64,000 bases of DNA. Source: Rhodococcoides fascians A44A. Its GTDB lineage: Bacteria; Actinomycetota; Actinomycetes; Mycobacteriales; Mycobacteriaceae. The notes beneath the pieces were generated by a model. The model was given only the letters and a program-made list of their open reading frames with translations, did not search any database and was not told the origin of the DNA. The first letter of the stretch is position 1. Each line of letters opens with the position of its first letter. Where the stretch lies: positions 143,732-207,731 of the forward strand of contig NZ_JMEX01000009.1 of the NCBI RefSeq assembly GCF_000760735.1, written 5' to 3'. Position numbers and translations under genes: made by a program. Shown here piece after piece: positions 52,158-61,578 of this stretch.

Positions 52158-52236
52158 CTTCTAGTTACTTCAACACCTGCGACCATCGTGATGCCGATCC
52201 CGTCGGCGTTCAGCAGCATTCGGAAAGGCCACGGCC

Positions 52237-54651
52237 ATGACAACCCCCACCCGACCGGACACGATCACTCGACCCGGCCCCATCGCACGCTTTCTACTCG
52301 GTTGCTGCGGTGCCAACTGGATGCACATCAAGGAAAAAGCGGAGCTCAACTGGTACTGCAGCCTGGGGATGTCGGTGATCGTGACCTCGATCATCTCGGG
52401 CATTTCCGCAGTGCTGCTCGCTACCACTGGCTACTCGAATCTGCCGCTGGCGCTGGTGATTGCCATCGGAGTGGTGTGGACGATCGTCGTGTTCAACGTC
52501 GACCGCCTGATCGTTTCCCGGCCGCTCACCTCGTCGCGGTGGCGGAGCAAATTCAGCCTGTTCTTCGTGCGCTTTCTCCTCGCCGCGGGCATCGCGATCT
52601 TGATGGCCGAGGGCGTTGAGCTGACGCTTTTCGACGACGAGATCTCAGCGCAGGTCGATCGAGACAACAATGCTGCAGCAGTCCGGCAGCAGAACGAGTA
52701 CAACCAGGCTCGGCTCGATGCCAAGGCATCGGCAGAGCAGAGGTACAAAGAGCAAATCGAGTACCCGAACACAGCCGTCGACCGTCTCACGGCCTCGGTC
52801 GATGCCGCGACGAAACAGGTCGAGGACGCGAATCGCGTGCTCAAGTGCGAATCAAACCCGGCACCGGACTGCGAGACGGGAACCGGCATCCCGGGGCTCG
52901 GCGCAGAAGGACAAGAGGCCTCCGCTGCAGTCGCGAGAGCGAACGAAGCGCTTCAGCGAGCAGTCGCTGCGCGCCAGGACTACACGGTGATACTCAAACC
53001 ATCAGGCTTCACCGCCGACCAGTTGCAAGCGTGCGGCCAAGGACCGACGAGCACTGACCTGACACAGCAGGCCATCGATACATGCCAAGCACAGATTCTG
53101 GTCAGCGAACAGGTCAACGCTGTACCGGTACCCAGCGAGGCTGACACCAGCCAGAACGGGCTACTGCGTCGGATCGTCGCGCTGTCCTCACTTGCCTCCG
53201 GAGAACACGGAACCACTATCTGGGCAGTACGCATCCTGTTGTTCATCGTGCTCGCCAGCATCGATCTGGTGCCGTTGACCGCGAAGTTCGTCGGCGGCAC
53301 CACCGGTCATGACGCGCGGGTCCGCAAGGACAGCATCGACGCGAACAACGAACTGGCCGAGAAGATCAACGACTCTGTGCACGCTGTTCCACACTTCCTG
53401 GAAAAGCAGAGGGGATGGAAGAAGCCCGCGGCCGATCAACGCCGCGCGTTCTTCACCGACGTCTTCGAGAAACAAGCCGACGACATTCGGGGGCGCTGGC
53501 AATCCCCGACCAACGCCCGTGACGATGTTCTCGATGAGCCGGAGACACTCGTCGACCCGGACTCCGAACCGACGAACGGTGTCGGACCCGGATACGTCCT
53601 CCGAACGACTGACGGGGACAAATTCCAGCTCGTGGAACCACTCCCGGACGCTCGAACACGGTGGTACGACCTCTGGCTGTGCACCAGAAAAGATCGTGAG
53701 GACGAAGACCAAACGACTCGGGAGGAATACTTCGTAGCCAAGATCGGGAAAATCGATCCTGCGTTTGCGCCGGCCAAGCAGCCAGCGTTAAAAGGGCTCG
53801 AACGCGACGTTCTCGCTCGGCTCATTCCGTTGGGTCGGCACCATGTCGTCGACATAGTCAGTGGACAAGACGTGCAGCTAGACGACGATTCCGAGAGACC
53901 GTTCATCGTCATGAGGCACTACCCGCTAGGCGATATGAAGAAGTACGTGGAGGACCGATGGGGTAACGAAGTGCCGATACTTCCACTGCTGGAGTTGATC
54001 CACCAGACGCTGGAAGCTCTGCTCGTGACGCACCGCGCCGGCTTCCTGCACCTCGACATCAAGCCTGCCAACGTCCTTGTCGACTTGATCAATGGAGAAC
54101 CTCACGCTGTGCTCACCGACTTCGGTATCGCCGGAGCGACCCGCGCATTCGATCAAGCAGGGTTCACCGACATGGACTCCACCTTCACCGGCACGTACAA
54201 CTACGCCGCGATCGAACAGATCCTCCCGGGGCGCGGACTCGGCCATCAAACGGCACTGTGCGACCTGTGGTCAGTGGGCGCAATGGTCTATCGGCTCATC
54301 TCGGGGGCGTACCCGCGTGACTTCGCCGAGTCCCGTTGGGTCGACATGCCCCTGCTCGACAACGGCAAAGTCGACCGCCGATCGGACGAGTACCGACGGT
54401 GGCTGGAAAAGACCAGGCCTGACGCGCCCCGGCTGGACGTCATCACCCCCGGTGTGCCTACGCCGCTTGCTGATCTCGTCGAACGATGGCTATCGAACAA
54501 CCCACTCGATCGAGTTGATCGCACTGCTCTGACGTTGGCCGAGGGTGAGAGCCTGTCCGACCCCGGTGCGCTGCTCGAGAACCGCGGTGACGAAGCCGTG
54601 ATGTCGGACGCTCTGGCACGCCTCGGCTCGACGGTCAGGGGCATACGATGA
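52237..54651 (+). CDS. DUF4407-like / Ser-Thr protein kinase fusion
   Basis: 804 residues. The N-terminal half resembles the protein encoded just upstream: two helices (about 40-105), coiled coil (about 130-200), Cys-bearing outer part, last helix near 325-350. The C-terminal cytoplasmic kinase (about 440-760) has EYFVAKIGK (ATP Lys, about 499), LERDVLARL (Glu), HLDIKPANV (catalytic Asp, about 604), TDFGIAG (about 626) and CDLWSVGAMVYRLISG. The kinase is C-terminal to the membrane part, the reverse of PknB, and no PASTA repeats are present. GAAAGG before the ATG. Confidence 0.88.
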   Translation: MTTPTRPDTITRPGPIARFLLGCCGANWMHIKEKAELNWYCSLGMSVIVTSIISGISAVLLATTGYSNLPLALVIAIGVVWTIVVFNVDRLIVSRPLTSSRWRSKFSLFFVRFLLAAGIAILMAEGVELTLFDDEISAQVDRDNNAAAVRQQNEYNQARLDAKASAEQRYKEQIEYPNTAVDRLTASVDAATKQVEDANRVLKCESNPAPDCETGTGIPGLGAEGQEASAAVARANEALQRAVAARQDYTVILKPSGFTADQLQACGQGPTSTDLTQQAIDTCQAQILVSEQVNAVPVPSEADTSQNGLLRRIVALSSLASGEHGTTIWAVRILLFIVLASIDLVPLTAKFVGGTTGHDARVRKDSIDANNELAEKINDSVHAVPHFLEKQRGWKKPAADQRRAFFTDVFEKQADDIRGRWQSPTNARDDVLDEPETLVDPDSEPTNGVGPGYVLRTTDGDKFQLVEPLPDARTRWYDLWLCTRKDREDEDQTTREEYFVAKIGKIDPAFAPAKQPALKGLERDVLARLIPLGRHHVVDIVSGQDVQLDDDSERPFIVMRHYPLGDMKKYVEDRWGNEVPILPLLELIHQTLEALLVTHRAGFLHLDIKPANVLVDLINGEPHAVLTDFGIAGATRAFDQAGFTDMDSTFTGTYNYAAIEQILPGRGLGHQTALCDLWSVGAMVYRLISGAYPRDFAESRWVDMPLLDNGKVDRRSDEYRRWLEKTRPDAPRLDVITPGVPTPLADLVERWLSNNPLDRVDRTALTLAEGESLSDPGALLENRGDEAVMSDALARLGSTVRGIR

Positions 54652-56090
54652 ACAAGCATCTACCACTGAGAGAGGCACGTGCGATGGTCCCCAACTCTTC
54701 GCCAGTTCCGCCCGCGAAGATCGGGATCCGCGAGGCACTGCGTACCCGGATAGCCTGCGCTGCGTTGTGGATCGTTTTCGTCGCTGTGCTGGTCTTCGGT
54801 GTGGGGAGAATCGACTTCGTCCGTGACAACGCCGCACTGGCAGTCTTTCTCGTGGGAAGTGTTGTCCCACTGATGGTGTGGCGGTTTGCTGGTATTGGCA
54901 TTTCAGACCTGAAGTATCGCCGCGAACGTGGGCAAGGGCTTGGGTCCCAGGCCGGTGCTTCATGGACCGATCGCGAGGAACAGACAGAACACGATCCCTT
55001 CGATCCTGTGGCGCAATCACAGGCCGCCTCCCCCCGCCGCGACGATCGGAATGACATGTCTCGCAACCTGTTCGACTTCCACGATGAACGCCGTCCGGAG
55101 CGAACACCGGCACCGCAACCGTTCGGTCCCGACCGGGTGCTACGGCAAGCGAGTCCGGACGATTTCAGTGCGCCTCGTGCAACGGTCAACCCGGACAGCC
55201 TGACCGTCACCCGTCACGTTCCACTCGGCGGTGAAACCGACTCTGTGCAAAGCGAAATGACCGATATCGGTGTGCCCCCTGCGTCTCGCGTAATCGATCG
55301 TGGCGAGCCCAGTACGAGTACGAGCACCCGAGGCGGAGCCCTTGACCGGTTGTTCGGCCGATCGACGGACCGGATCGATACCGAGGAATCGACAGTAGGT
55401 CGAATACTGTCGTTTCCCGGCGGCGGCGGTGGCGCACTCTTCTTCGACGCCGACAGCGCGACGGACGCCGGCCCGCGCAAAGAAAATCAGGACTGGGCGA
55501 TCCTCAGCGGGTCTTTGCTGGGTATAGCCGATGGGGTCGGCGGGCGGTCTGCCGGCGGTCAAGCATCTCGCGCTGCGCTGCGGGCAGTCCGCGATGCGAT
55601 CGAGGAAGACGGCATGAGTCTGGCGTCGGCGGTTACGCGTGCGAACACCGACGTCCGCGCGCGCCAGGACGACGACCCCGCGGATCGAGGAAGAGCAACG
55701 ACTCTGGATATCGTTCACTTGGATGAAACCGGCTATCTGTACGGCGCCCATGTCGGTGACAGCCGCGTCTACATTCTTCCTGCGCGAGGTCGGCGACTGA
55801 GAAGATTGACGGCAGACCATTCGACCGGCAACACGCTCACACGCAGTATCGGTGGTGCGCGGTCGGTCACGCCCGATGTGTGGGCCCACGAGGCAGAACC
55901 AGGCGACATCGTGCTCGTCGCCACGGACGGTCTGTGGAAAGGCTCACTGCACGAGAATGACATCGAATCAACGTTGGTGGAGGCGCGACAACGCTCCACG
56001 ATTCACATCGCAGAACGCCTCGTTGAGATTGCCAAAACCGGTGCGACCGACAACATCACAGTGATCGTGGGCCGAATCCAGCGCGCGTGA
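54648..56090 (+). CDS. Membrane-anchored PP2C-type Ser/Thr phosphatase
   Basis: 480 residues. Two N-terminal helices (about 35-80), disordered acidic linker (about 90-250), then PP2C domain: GPRKENQDW, LLGIADGVGGRSAGGQAS (metal Asp near 293), HVGDSRVYILP, LVATDGLWK and GATDNITVIV. Membrane part is at the N-terminus, unlike host PstP (C-terminal helix). ATGA overlap with the kinase gene (54648-54651). Should reverse the kinase's phosphorylations. Confidence 0.88.
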   Translation: MNKHLPLREARAMVPNSSPVPPAKIGIREALRTRIACAALWIVFVAVLVFGVGRIDFVRDNAALAVFLVGSVVPLMVWRFAGIGISDLKYRRERGQGLGSQAGASWTDREEQTEHDPFDPVAQSQAASPRRDDRNDMSRNLFDFHDERRPERTPAPQPFGPDRVLRQASPDDFSAPRATVNPDSLTVTRHVPLGGETDSVQSEMTDIGVPPASRVIDRGEPSTSTSTRGGALDRLFGRSTDRIDTEESTVGRILSFPGGGGGALFFDADSATDAGPRKENQDWAILSGSLLGIADGVGGRSAGGQASRAALRAVRDAIEEDGMSLASAVTRANTDVRARQDDDPADRGRATTLDIVHLDETGYLYGAHVGDSRVYILPARGRRLRRLTADHSTGNTLTRSIGGARSVTPDVWAHEAEPGDIVLVATDGLWKGSLHENDIESTLVEARQRSTIHIAERLVEIAKTGATDNITVIVGRIQRA

Positions 56091-56131
56091 ACTACAGAAT
56101 CCATCGGTTCTGTTCGTGAAGGCCGTAGCGC

Positions 56132-56166
56132 GTCATGCTTTCCTCGACCGAGGAGGAAAGCATGAC
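56132..56166 (+). promoter_or_regulatory. 14-bp hairpin enclosing ribosome site and start codon of the FHA gene
   Basis: Arms GTCATGCTTTCCTC (56132-56145) and GAGGAAAGCATGAC (56153-56166) pair perfectly around a 7-nt loop. The Shine-Dalgarno GAGGAGGAA and the ATG at 56162 lie in the 3' loop and arm, so translation should be blocked unless the hairpin melts or a ribosome/factor opens it. Confidence 0.7.
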
Positions 56167-57010
56167 TGCTCTGATCATCATCGCAGCACTGGTCGCTACA
56201 GCCGCTGTCATTGCGAAAGTGGTTCGGACCCAACGCGCACAGGGCACTTTCGCGGGGAACGCTCCTCGCGCCGTCTCCAAGACGGTGCAGGAGCGTCTTC
56301 GGGTTCCTCTACCCACCCCCGAAAACGTTAGTGTCCGGGTTCTGGACAAGATCGTGAGCGGTGCGATCGGCACCGCTCGAACGAAGTTCATGCCGGTAGG
56401 CGTGCTCCTCGAACTCGCTCCGGAGATGTATGAACGCGTCGTGCCGATCTGGGTGCAGTTCTCCCGTGAACTGGGAGAAGATCTCGCCGCCCGTGCTGAA
56501 GCAGAATCGTGGAACTACTCCGGCGTTGCGTTCTCCCTCCGCGCAAACCCGGCTCTCGGCCGACGAGATGTCGAGGTAGTACTTCGCTATCCCGACGGCG
56601 ACGACTCTCCGACCGACCAAGTCGGCGACGTCCCTCGCCGACCGCGCGGCGAGGACGACATCACCGATGTCGCGCCGGGTGACGCCTCCGAGCTGTGGTT
56701 CGCCGATCTGCCCGACGGTCGACGCGTCGCTCTTCGCAAGGGTCGGCGCTACGTGGTCGGCGCATCCTCCACATCCGACATTGTCGTTTCCTCGCGGACC
56801 GTCTCACGGGCACACGCTGCCCTGCGCTGGCATCCCGCCGCTCAGGTGGTCGAAGTCGAAGATCTCGACAGCACCAACGGCACCTGGCTCGACAACAGCC
56901 GGGTGGCCCCCCGCGAACCGAGGGCGGCGACGTCCGAGTGCGTGATCCGACTGGGAAAGCACGACCGGATACGTCTGGTGAAACGAAGTGCCTCGGGGGC
57001 GTCGAGATGA
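56162..57010 (+). CDS. Membrane-anchored FHA-domain protein (FhaA-like)
   Basis: 282 residues from ATG 56162. N-terminal helix (1-20), then a domain resembling the FhaA N-terminal domain (MPVGVLLELAPEMYERV, WNYSGVAFSL), and a C-terminal FHA domain (about 187-278): RYVVGASSTSDIV, SRTVSRAHAAL, LDSTNGTWLDN. It should bind phosphothreonine on partners such as the kinase. ATGA overlap with the SEDS-PBP gene. Confidence 0.85.
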   Translation: MTALIIIAALVATAAVIAKVVRTQRAQGTFAGNAPRAVSKTVQERLRVPLPTPENVSVRVLDKIVSGAIGTARTKFMPVGVLLELAPEMYERVVPIWVQFSRELGEDLAARAEAESWNYSGVAFSLRANPALGRRDVEVVLRYPDGDDSPTDQVGDVPRRPRGEDDITDVAPGDASELWFADLPDGRRVALRKGRRYVVGASSTSDIVVSSRTVSRAHAALRWHPAAQVVEVEDLDSTNGTWLDNSRVAPREPRAATSECVIRLGKHDRIRLVKRSASGASR

Positions 57011-59751
57011 TCGCCGACATGCTCGCGACGCTGTCCGTACTGGCGCTCACAGTTCTCGCCCTCCTGCGGGTACACACGGAAGCGGTGGCGACTCGACCAG
57101 CAGGTGGCGGCGCACCCGGTTTCAGCGGCGGGCAGAGTTCCAGCGACCTCGCGGCTCTTGGGGGACCTCCCGCGCTGGTGCTGACTGCAGCAGCCCAGCT
57201 GGGTTGGTCCGTGCAGCATTCGTTGCTCTACGTCGCGGCGGCAGCGGTGGTTCCGATCGTGTTGTGTGCGTTCGTTCGGCGCGTTGTGGGCGCATCCGCC
57301 TCCCTCGTGATCCCAGTCGCCGCCTGGACCCTCACGTGCCTCGGTGCCGTGACGGCGGAGAGGCTCTATCCGGGTAGCGGCGTCGACCAGGCGCGGTGGG
57401 CCTTGGTCGGGGTGGCCGCGTTCCTCGTCGCTGCGTGGATCGGCAGTACGTGGAACACCACCGCTCGCTCGATCACGGGGACAGGCGTAGCGGTCGCAGG
57501 TTGTGTCGCACTGACGCTTCCCCTCATGCCCGGGATCGGCGTACTAGTCAACGGTGCCCCTGGTTGGATATCTGTCGGGCCCTTCGTCGGACAGACGGGC
57601 GATCTGGCCAGAATCCTGATCATCATCGGATTGGGATCGATGCTGTATGCCGCAGGACCAGCGCTGCGAGCGGGAAGGGTTACGCCCGCGTTGCTAGCCT
57701 GCTGGCCGGTCGCCTTCGCCGCGGCCCTCGGTGGCTACGCATCCGACCTCGGTCCGGTACTCGTGCTCACCGGTGCAGTAGCAGTCATGCTGATCGTGTG
57801 CGGCCCGCCACCGCGCGTCTGGATCGGATTTACGGCCGTCGGTACAGTCCTCGTCGTCGCAACCTTTTTCGGTGTGGGAAAGCTCCGCGCCCGCATCGAC
57901 CAGATGTTGAACCCCATCACGTCCGACGGACAGCTTCAGAACACAGGCGCGGCACTTCGGTCGTTCGCGACCGGAGGCTGGCTCGGCACCGGCTTCAACA
58001 ACGGATCCCCGCTCGACGTCGCCAACGTAGAGAACGACTTCGTCCTCGCCGGCATCGGAGAGGAACGGGGAGCGATAGTGGTCATAGCAATCTGTTGCCT
58101 ATTCGGTGCCTTGGTCACCGCCTGCTGGCTGTCGGCAATCCGTGCCACCAGCGCAGGGCCACGCCTGATCTCGACCGGCCTGGCAGCCATGGTGTCCGTG
58201 CAAGCCCTGTACGTCACGCTCGCCACCATCAACAAGGTGCCTGTCACGGGGATGGTCGTCCCGTTCCTCTCCAACGGAGGAAGCTCGCTGACCTGTATGT
58301 GGATCGCCGTCGGGCTTATCGTCGGCATCGGATCCCACCGCTGGCGGCCGGTTCCAAGCGTCCCCGAACTCCGCGTTGTCGCACGCGTCGACCGAACGAA
58401 GTGGGCGATCCTCGGACTGTGGTTGATCGTCATCACTTTGGTTGCCTGGCAAACCGTCGTACCCGAAGTTCCCGCACGAACCGCAGCCCAGGATGCCGCG
58501 TCACGAAACCCCGGCCCGGTTGTCTTCCGCGACGGGACGCCGTTCCTCGTCCCATCGACGATGCGTGACGCGACCACCGATGCCGACGTGCAAACCCGCA
58601 CCCTGGAGTCGTCGATACCGCAGCTCAACGGAGACATCGACGCCGCCTACTTCGTCGCCACGAACATGAGCGCCGGCACTTGCTTACGACCATGGCTGGA
58701 ACACCTTGTTGTGAAGAAGGCATGCGAATCACCGACAATGGTCACCTCCCTCGATTCAGCGGTCCAGACCGCTGCCCGCGACGGTCTCGAAACCCGCGGA
58801 TACGAAGGGGACGTCGTAGCCTTGGACCTCAAGGACGGCAGTATCCTCGGCCTCTACTCACACCGCTCGGACCAACACTCCTATGACGCCGGCTACCCGG
58901 CGGTGTATTCGCAAAGCGCACCGGGATCGACGTTCAAAACCATCGTCGCAGCCAGCGCCCTGAGCGCAGGACAGAACACCACCACGCCGGTTCGCGACGA
59001 ATACACACCCCCGGGCGGGGTCGGCATCGTCCACAACGCCGGCAACATCGAAGGCGGCGGCGATCTGACCCAGGCACTTGCGGAGTCCAGTAACACCGCA
59101 TTCGCCGAGATCGCCATCCGAACCGGTCTGCAGTCGATCACCCAGATGACCGCGGTGCTCTCCGCCGATTCCGCCGACTTCCCGACTCACCCCGGCATCG
59201 TCGTGGGAGGCGTCGGCGACGACCCAGATGCGCTTGCGCGCACGGGATTCGGTCAGCAGGACGTCCGCGCATCACCGTACGAAATGGCCGTGGCGGTGGG
59301 CCGACTCGCGACGAACGGAGCACTACCCCGCGCGCGGGTGCAGCTAGGGCAATGCACAGACGACCAGCTGGATGTCGACTCCGTTACGTCGCCACCGGCA
59401 ACCGCACTCGTTCTCGACAACCCGGTTACCGGACCCGTGCTCGACGGTATGCGGGCGGTCGTGCAGGACGGACACGCAGGCGAGCTCGGGATTCTCGACA
59501 TGCCGGTCGCCGCGAAGACCGGCACCGCGGATGACGACCGCGGTTCCTACGACGGCTGGGTAGTCGCACTCGCGCCGGCAGAGAACCCCGAAATAGTCAT
59601 CGCCGTCCGAATCTTGGGCGGTGAACAGTCGCCTCGATCCGGTGCAGCGGATGCCGCTCCCGTCGCAGCCGAGGTAGCGGTGGCGGCAATCGACGCAGTA
59701 CGAGAAGATATCGGCCCGTGTCGCAAACCACAAGGAACGCAGGGAAAATAG
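57007..59751 (+). CDS. SEDS glycosyltransferase fused to class B penicillin-binding protein
   Basis: 914 residues. Residues 1-440 form a RodA/FtsW-type SEDS domain with ten or more helices (YASDLGPVLVLTG, GGWLGTGFNNGSP, ENDFVLAGIGEERG, PFLSNGGSSL). A further helix (about 460-480, WAILGLWLIVITLVAWQTVV) leads to an extracellular transpeptidase with GSTFKTI (active Ser and Lys), ESSNTAF and KTGTADD. The usual rodA and pbpA genes are separate; here polymerase and cross-linker are one chain. Start ATG 57007 fixed by ATGA; frame upstream is a shadow of the FHA gene. PBP pedestal looks short. Confidence 0.9.
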   Translation: MIADMLATLSVLALTVLALLRVHTEAVATRPAGGGAPGFSGGQSSSDLAALGGPPALVLTAAAQLGWSVQHSLLYVAAAAVVPIVLCAFVRRVVGASASLVIPVAAWTLTCLGAVTAERLYPGSGVDQARWALVGVAAFLVAAWIGSTWNTTARSITGTGVAVAGCVALTLPLMPGIGVLVNGAPGWISVGPFVGQTGDLARILIIIGLGSMLYAAGPALRAGRVTPALLACWPVAFAAALGGYASDLGPVLVLTGAVAVMLIVCGPPPRVWIGFTAVGTVLVVATFFGVGKLRARIDQMLNPITSDGQLQNTGAALRSFATGGWLGTGFNNGSPLDVANVENDFVLAGIGEERGAIVVIAICCLFGALVTACWLSAIRATSAGPRLISTGLAAMVSVQALYVTLATINKVPVTGMVVPFLSNGGSSLTCMWIAVGLIVGIGSHRWRPVPSVPELRVVARVDRTKWAILGLWLIVITLVAWQTVVPEVPARTAAQDAASRNPGPVVFRDGTPFLVPSTMRDATTDADVQTRTLESSIPQLNGDIDAAYFVATNMSAGTCLRPWLEHLVVKKACESPTMVTSLDSAVQTAARDGLETRGYEGDVVALDLKDGSILGLYSHRSDQHSYDAGYPAVYSQSAPGSTFKTIVAASALSAGQNTTTPVRDEYTPPGGVGIVHNAGNIEGGGDLTQALAESSNTAFAEIAIRTGLQSITQMTAVLSADSADFPTHPGIVVGGVGDDPDALARTGFGQQDVRASPYEMAVAVGRLATNGALPRARVQLGQCTDDQLDVDSVTSPPATALVLDNPVTGPVLDGMRAVVQDGHAGELGILDMPVAAKTGTADDDRGSYDGWVVALAPAENPEIVIAVRILGGEQSPRSGAADAAPVAAEVAVAAIDAVREDIGPCRKPQGTQGK

Positions 59752-59754
59752 TTC

Positions 59755-60627
59755 ATGACGGCAACGAATTACACCACGGTCGAAGTGTGGGCCTCGGACA
59801 TCGTCAAGTACCGAGATGACGGTGCGAACAACAGGCGCGTCCCCGTCGTAAGGTTCAGCCCGCCGAAACAGGTCGGACCTGCGATCCAGCTGGAGGAAGG
59901 GGACCGCCTCGAAATCGGTAGGCCCACCAAGAACGTCACCGACGGATACAGACGACTAGATGTGCCGGATGCACATAAGGCGTTCTCTCGGAACAGTTTT
60001 TTGATCACGGAGAGGGCGGACGCGACGCAGGTTAGGACCAAGCAGCGCGGAGGCTGCCATATCCAGTGGTGGGGTCACGCAACCGCTAGAGCGCTGAGAA
60101 TGAACGAGAATTTTTTCGTGACAACGGACCCCACGTCGTTCCGAGTCGATTGCTCGGGACCGTTGGAACGCGGTCAAACGACATCCCACGAGCAGGCAGT
60201 CTGGGTGCTCGTACATCCGGGCAGGGTGCATCGGTTGCCACCGACGTCCCCGAACTATGTTCCGGGCGAATTAGAAACCGGTCTCACAGCCGGAGAAGAC
60301 CCGACTGACCAGTACTTCTACCCAAAGGTCGTGCCGGGGACCAAGGCGCATCGGGAGTATCTGGCCGCACTCGATCTAATCGAATGGCACTTCAGCGATC
60401 TTCTGGAGTGGCCGCCGCGTTTCGAGCCTTCGGCGAGCAGGCCCGGGCTCTCTGGCGAGCGTCAGAAGGTGCTGCTTTTCCGTCACGCCCTGACCCAAGT
60501 CGGGCACCACGTCGATGCCGACGCCATTCACGCTCTCCCGGATTCGTTTCTACAGTGGATCGTCGCGCACAACATGCTGTCGTTCCACGATCATCGGCAA
60601 GACTCGCGCCTGGGATCGCTCGACTAG
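59755..60627 (+). CDS. FHA-like domain protein with C-terminal helical domain
   Basis: 290 residues, 3 nt after the SEDS-PBP stop. GDRLEIGRPTKN, then FSRNSFLITERA and WWGHATARALRMNENFF have the spacing of an FHA domain (Gly-Arg, Ser-Arg, Asn turn) but the STNGT signature is lost. The C-terminal 100 residues are helical (HREYLAALDLIEWHFSDLL, QKVLLFRHALTQVGHHVDAD) and may bind DNA. Likely a phospho-sensing or regulatory member of the locus; assignment by inference. Confidence 0.7.
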   Translation: MTATNYTTVEVWASDIVKYRDDGANNRRVPVVRFSPPKQVGPAIQLEEGDRLEIGRPTKNVTDGYRRLDVPDAHKAFSRNSFLITERADATQVRTKQRGGCHIQWWGHATARALRMNENFFVTTDPTSFRVDCSGPLERGQTTSHEQAVWVLVHPGRVHRLPPTSPNYVPGELETGLTAGEDPTDQYFYPKVVPGTKAHREYLAALDLIEWHFSDLLEWPPRFEPSASRPGLSGERQKVLLFRHALTQVGHHVDADAIHALPDSFLQWIVAHNMLSFHDHRQDSRLGSLD

Positions 60628-60668
60628 AGCGATCCCCGATCACTGTCCGGGCGTATCGCCGTGTTCTG

Positions 60669-61298
60669 TCAAGAATGCGGGCGAAACACACTGACTCGGC
60701 ACGGCTGTACGACCGCAGTGATCAGGGCGTCCGCCAAGGTGGGATCGCTCGCAGGAAGCGATCCCACTGCAAGCACCAGCCTGTTATTTCGAGTGACGTC
60801 TCGCGCCGCCCACGTTTCCGGGAACGCTGCCATGTCGTCCTGACCGTCGGCCGACTCGGCTGCACGATTGGTCGTCCGCGCTCCGCCGTCGAACGCCGGC
60901 CGAACCACACACCCAGACGCGAGCATTACAGCCAAGCACACCTTCGCAACTACCTCGGCGCGTCCGGACCGGGCTACGAGCTGCTGGGACGCCGCCTCTA
61001 TCAGATCAAGAAACTCCTGATCTCCGTCGCCGAGTGAGGTCAAATATTCGTGCCACGGCTGCGCGTACGGACGTTCGGTCAACGCGACTCGTCGAGCGCG
61101 TGCGAGTTGCTGTTCGAGGACGAGATCAACGGTAGCGCGGCGCAGTTCGATCGGACCCCGAACATCAACAGCGTGAACCCGAATAGTGTTGTTGCTGTGG
61201 GCCGCTACCGGATCCCGTGAGACGTGGGAATGGATACGAAAGTTTTCGGTTCCGGTGTGGATCACAGTGCAATCGTCCCCGGCCGAGTCGGTGCTCAA
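60669..61298 (-). CDS. Hypothetical protein
   Basis: Up to 209 residues; start uncertain (TTG 61298 or GTG 61265). Soluble, helical middle part (RRATVDLVLEQQLARARRVA, FLDLIEAASQQLVAR) and Ala-rich C-terminus. Convergent with the kinase locus. No family recognised. Confidence 0.5.
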   Translation of the reverse strand: MSTDSAGDDCTVIHTGTENFRIHSHVSRDPVAAHSNNTIRVHAVDVRGPIELRRATVDLVLEQQLARARRVALTERPYAQPWHEYLTSLGDGDQEFLDLIEAASQQLVARSGRAEVVAKVCLAVMLASGCVVRPAFDGGARTTNRAAESADGQDDMAAFPETWAARDVTRNNRLVLAVGSLPASDPTLADALITAVVQPCRVSVFRPHS

Positions 61299-61578
61299 CA
61301 GGATCGATGAGTTCTGCTCAGCAATTCACGACGGGTCACTGTTGTTGTCACGTGCGCGACGTCGAGGGTCGTTCAATCAACTACGCTGGGTGGGCAATCC
61401 TCTTGCAGGGCTATGGGGCGGGGCTGCGTAACTGTGTCGAGCGACGGCTTCCCCGCCTGGCGGCAAACCAGCTCCAAACCGGGTTGTCGAGCGATGCAGT
61501 TCGATCAGGTACTTGGCAAGCCCGGCGAGCTCGTCGCGGAGACGCAGAGACCGAGACCAAGGGGCGGTCACCTGCTAG
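61299..61578. other. 280 nt without a supported gene
   Basis: Between two minus-strand genes. Short plus-strand frames lack start signals. No repeat or hairpin of note. Confidence 0.4.

Noticed and set aside
57396..58568. 390-codon plus-strand open frame in another phase
   Set aside because: Arg/Pro-rich translation typical of a shadow; lies wholly inside the SEDS-PBP gene, whose motifs are intact.
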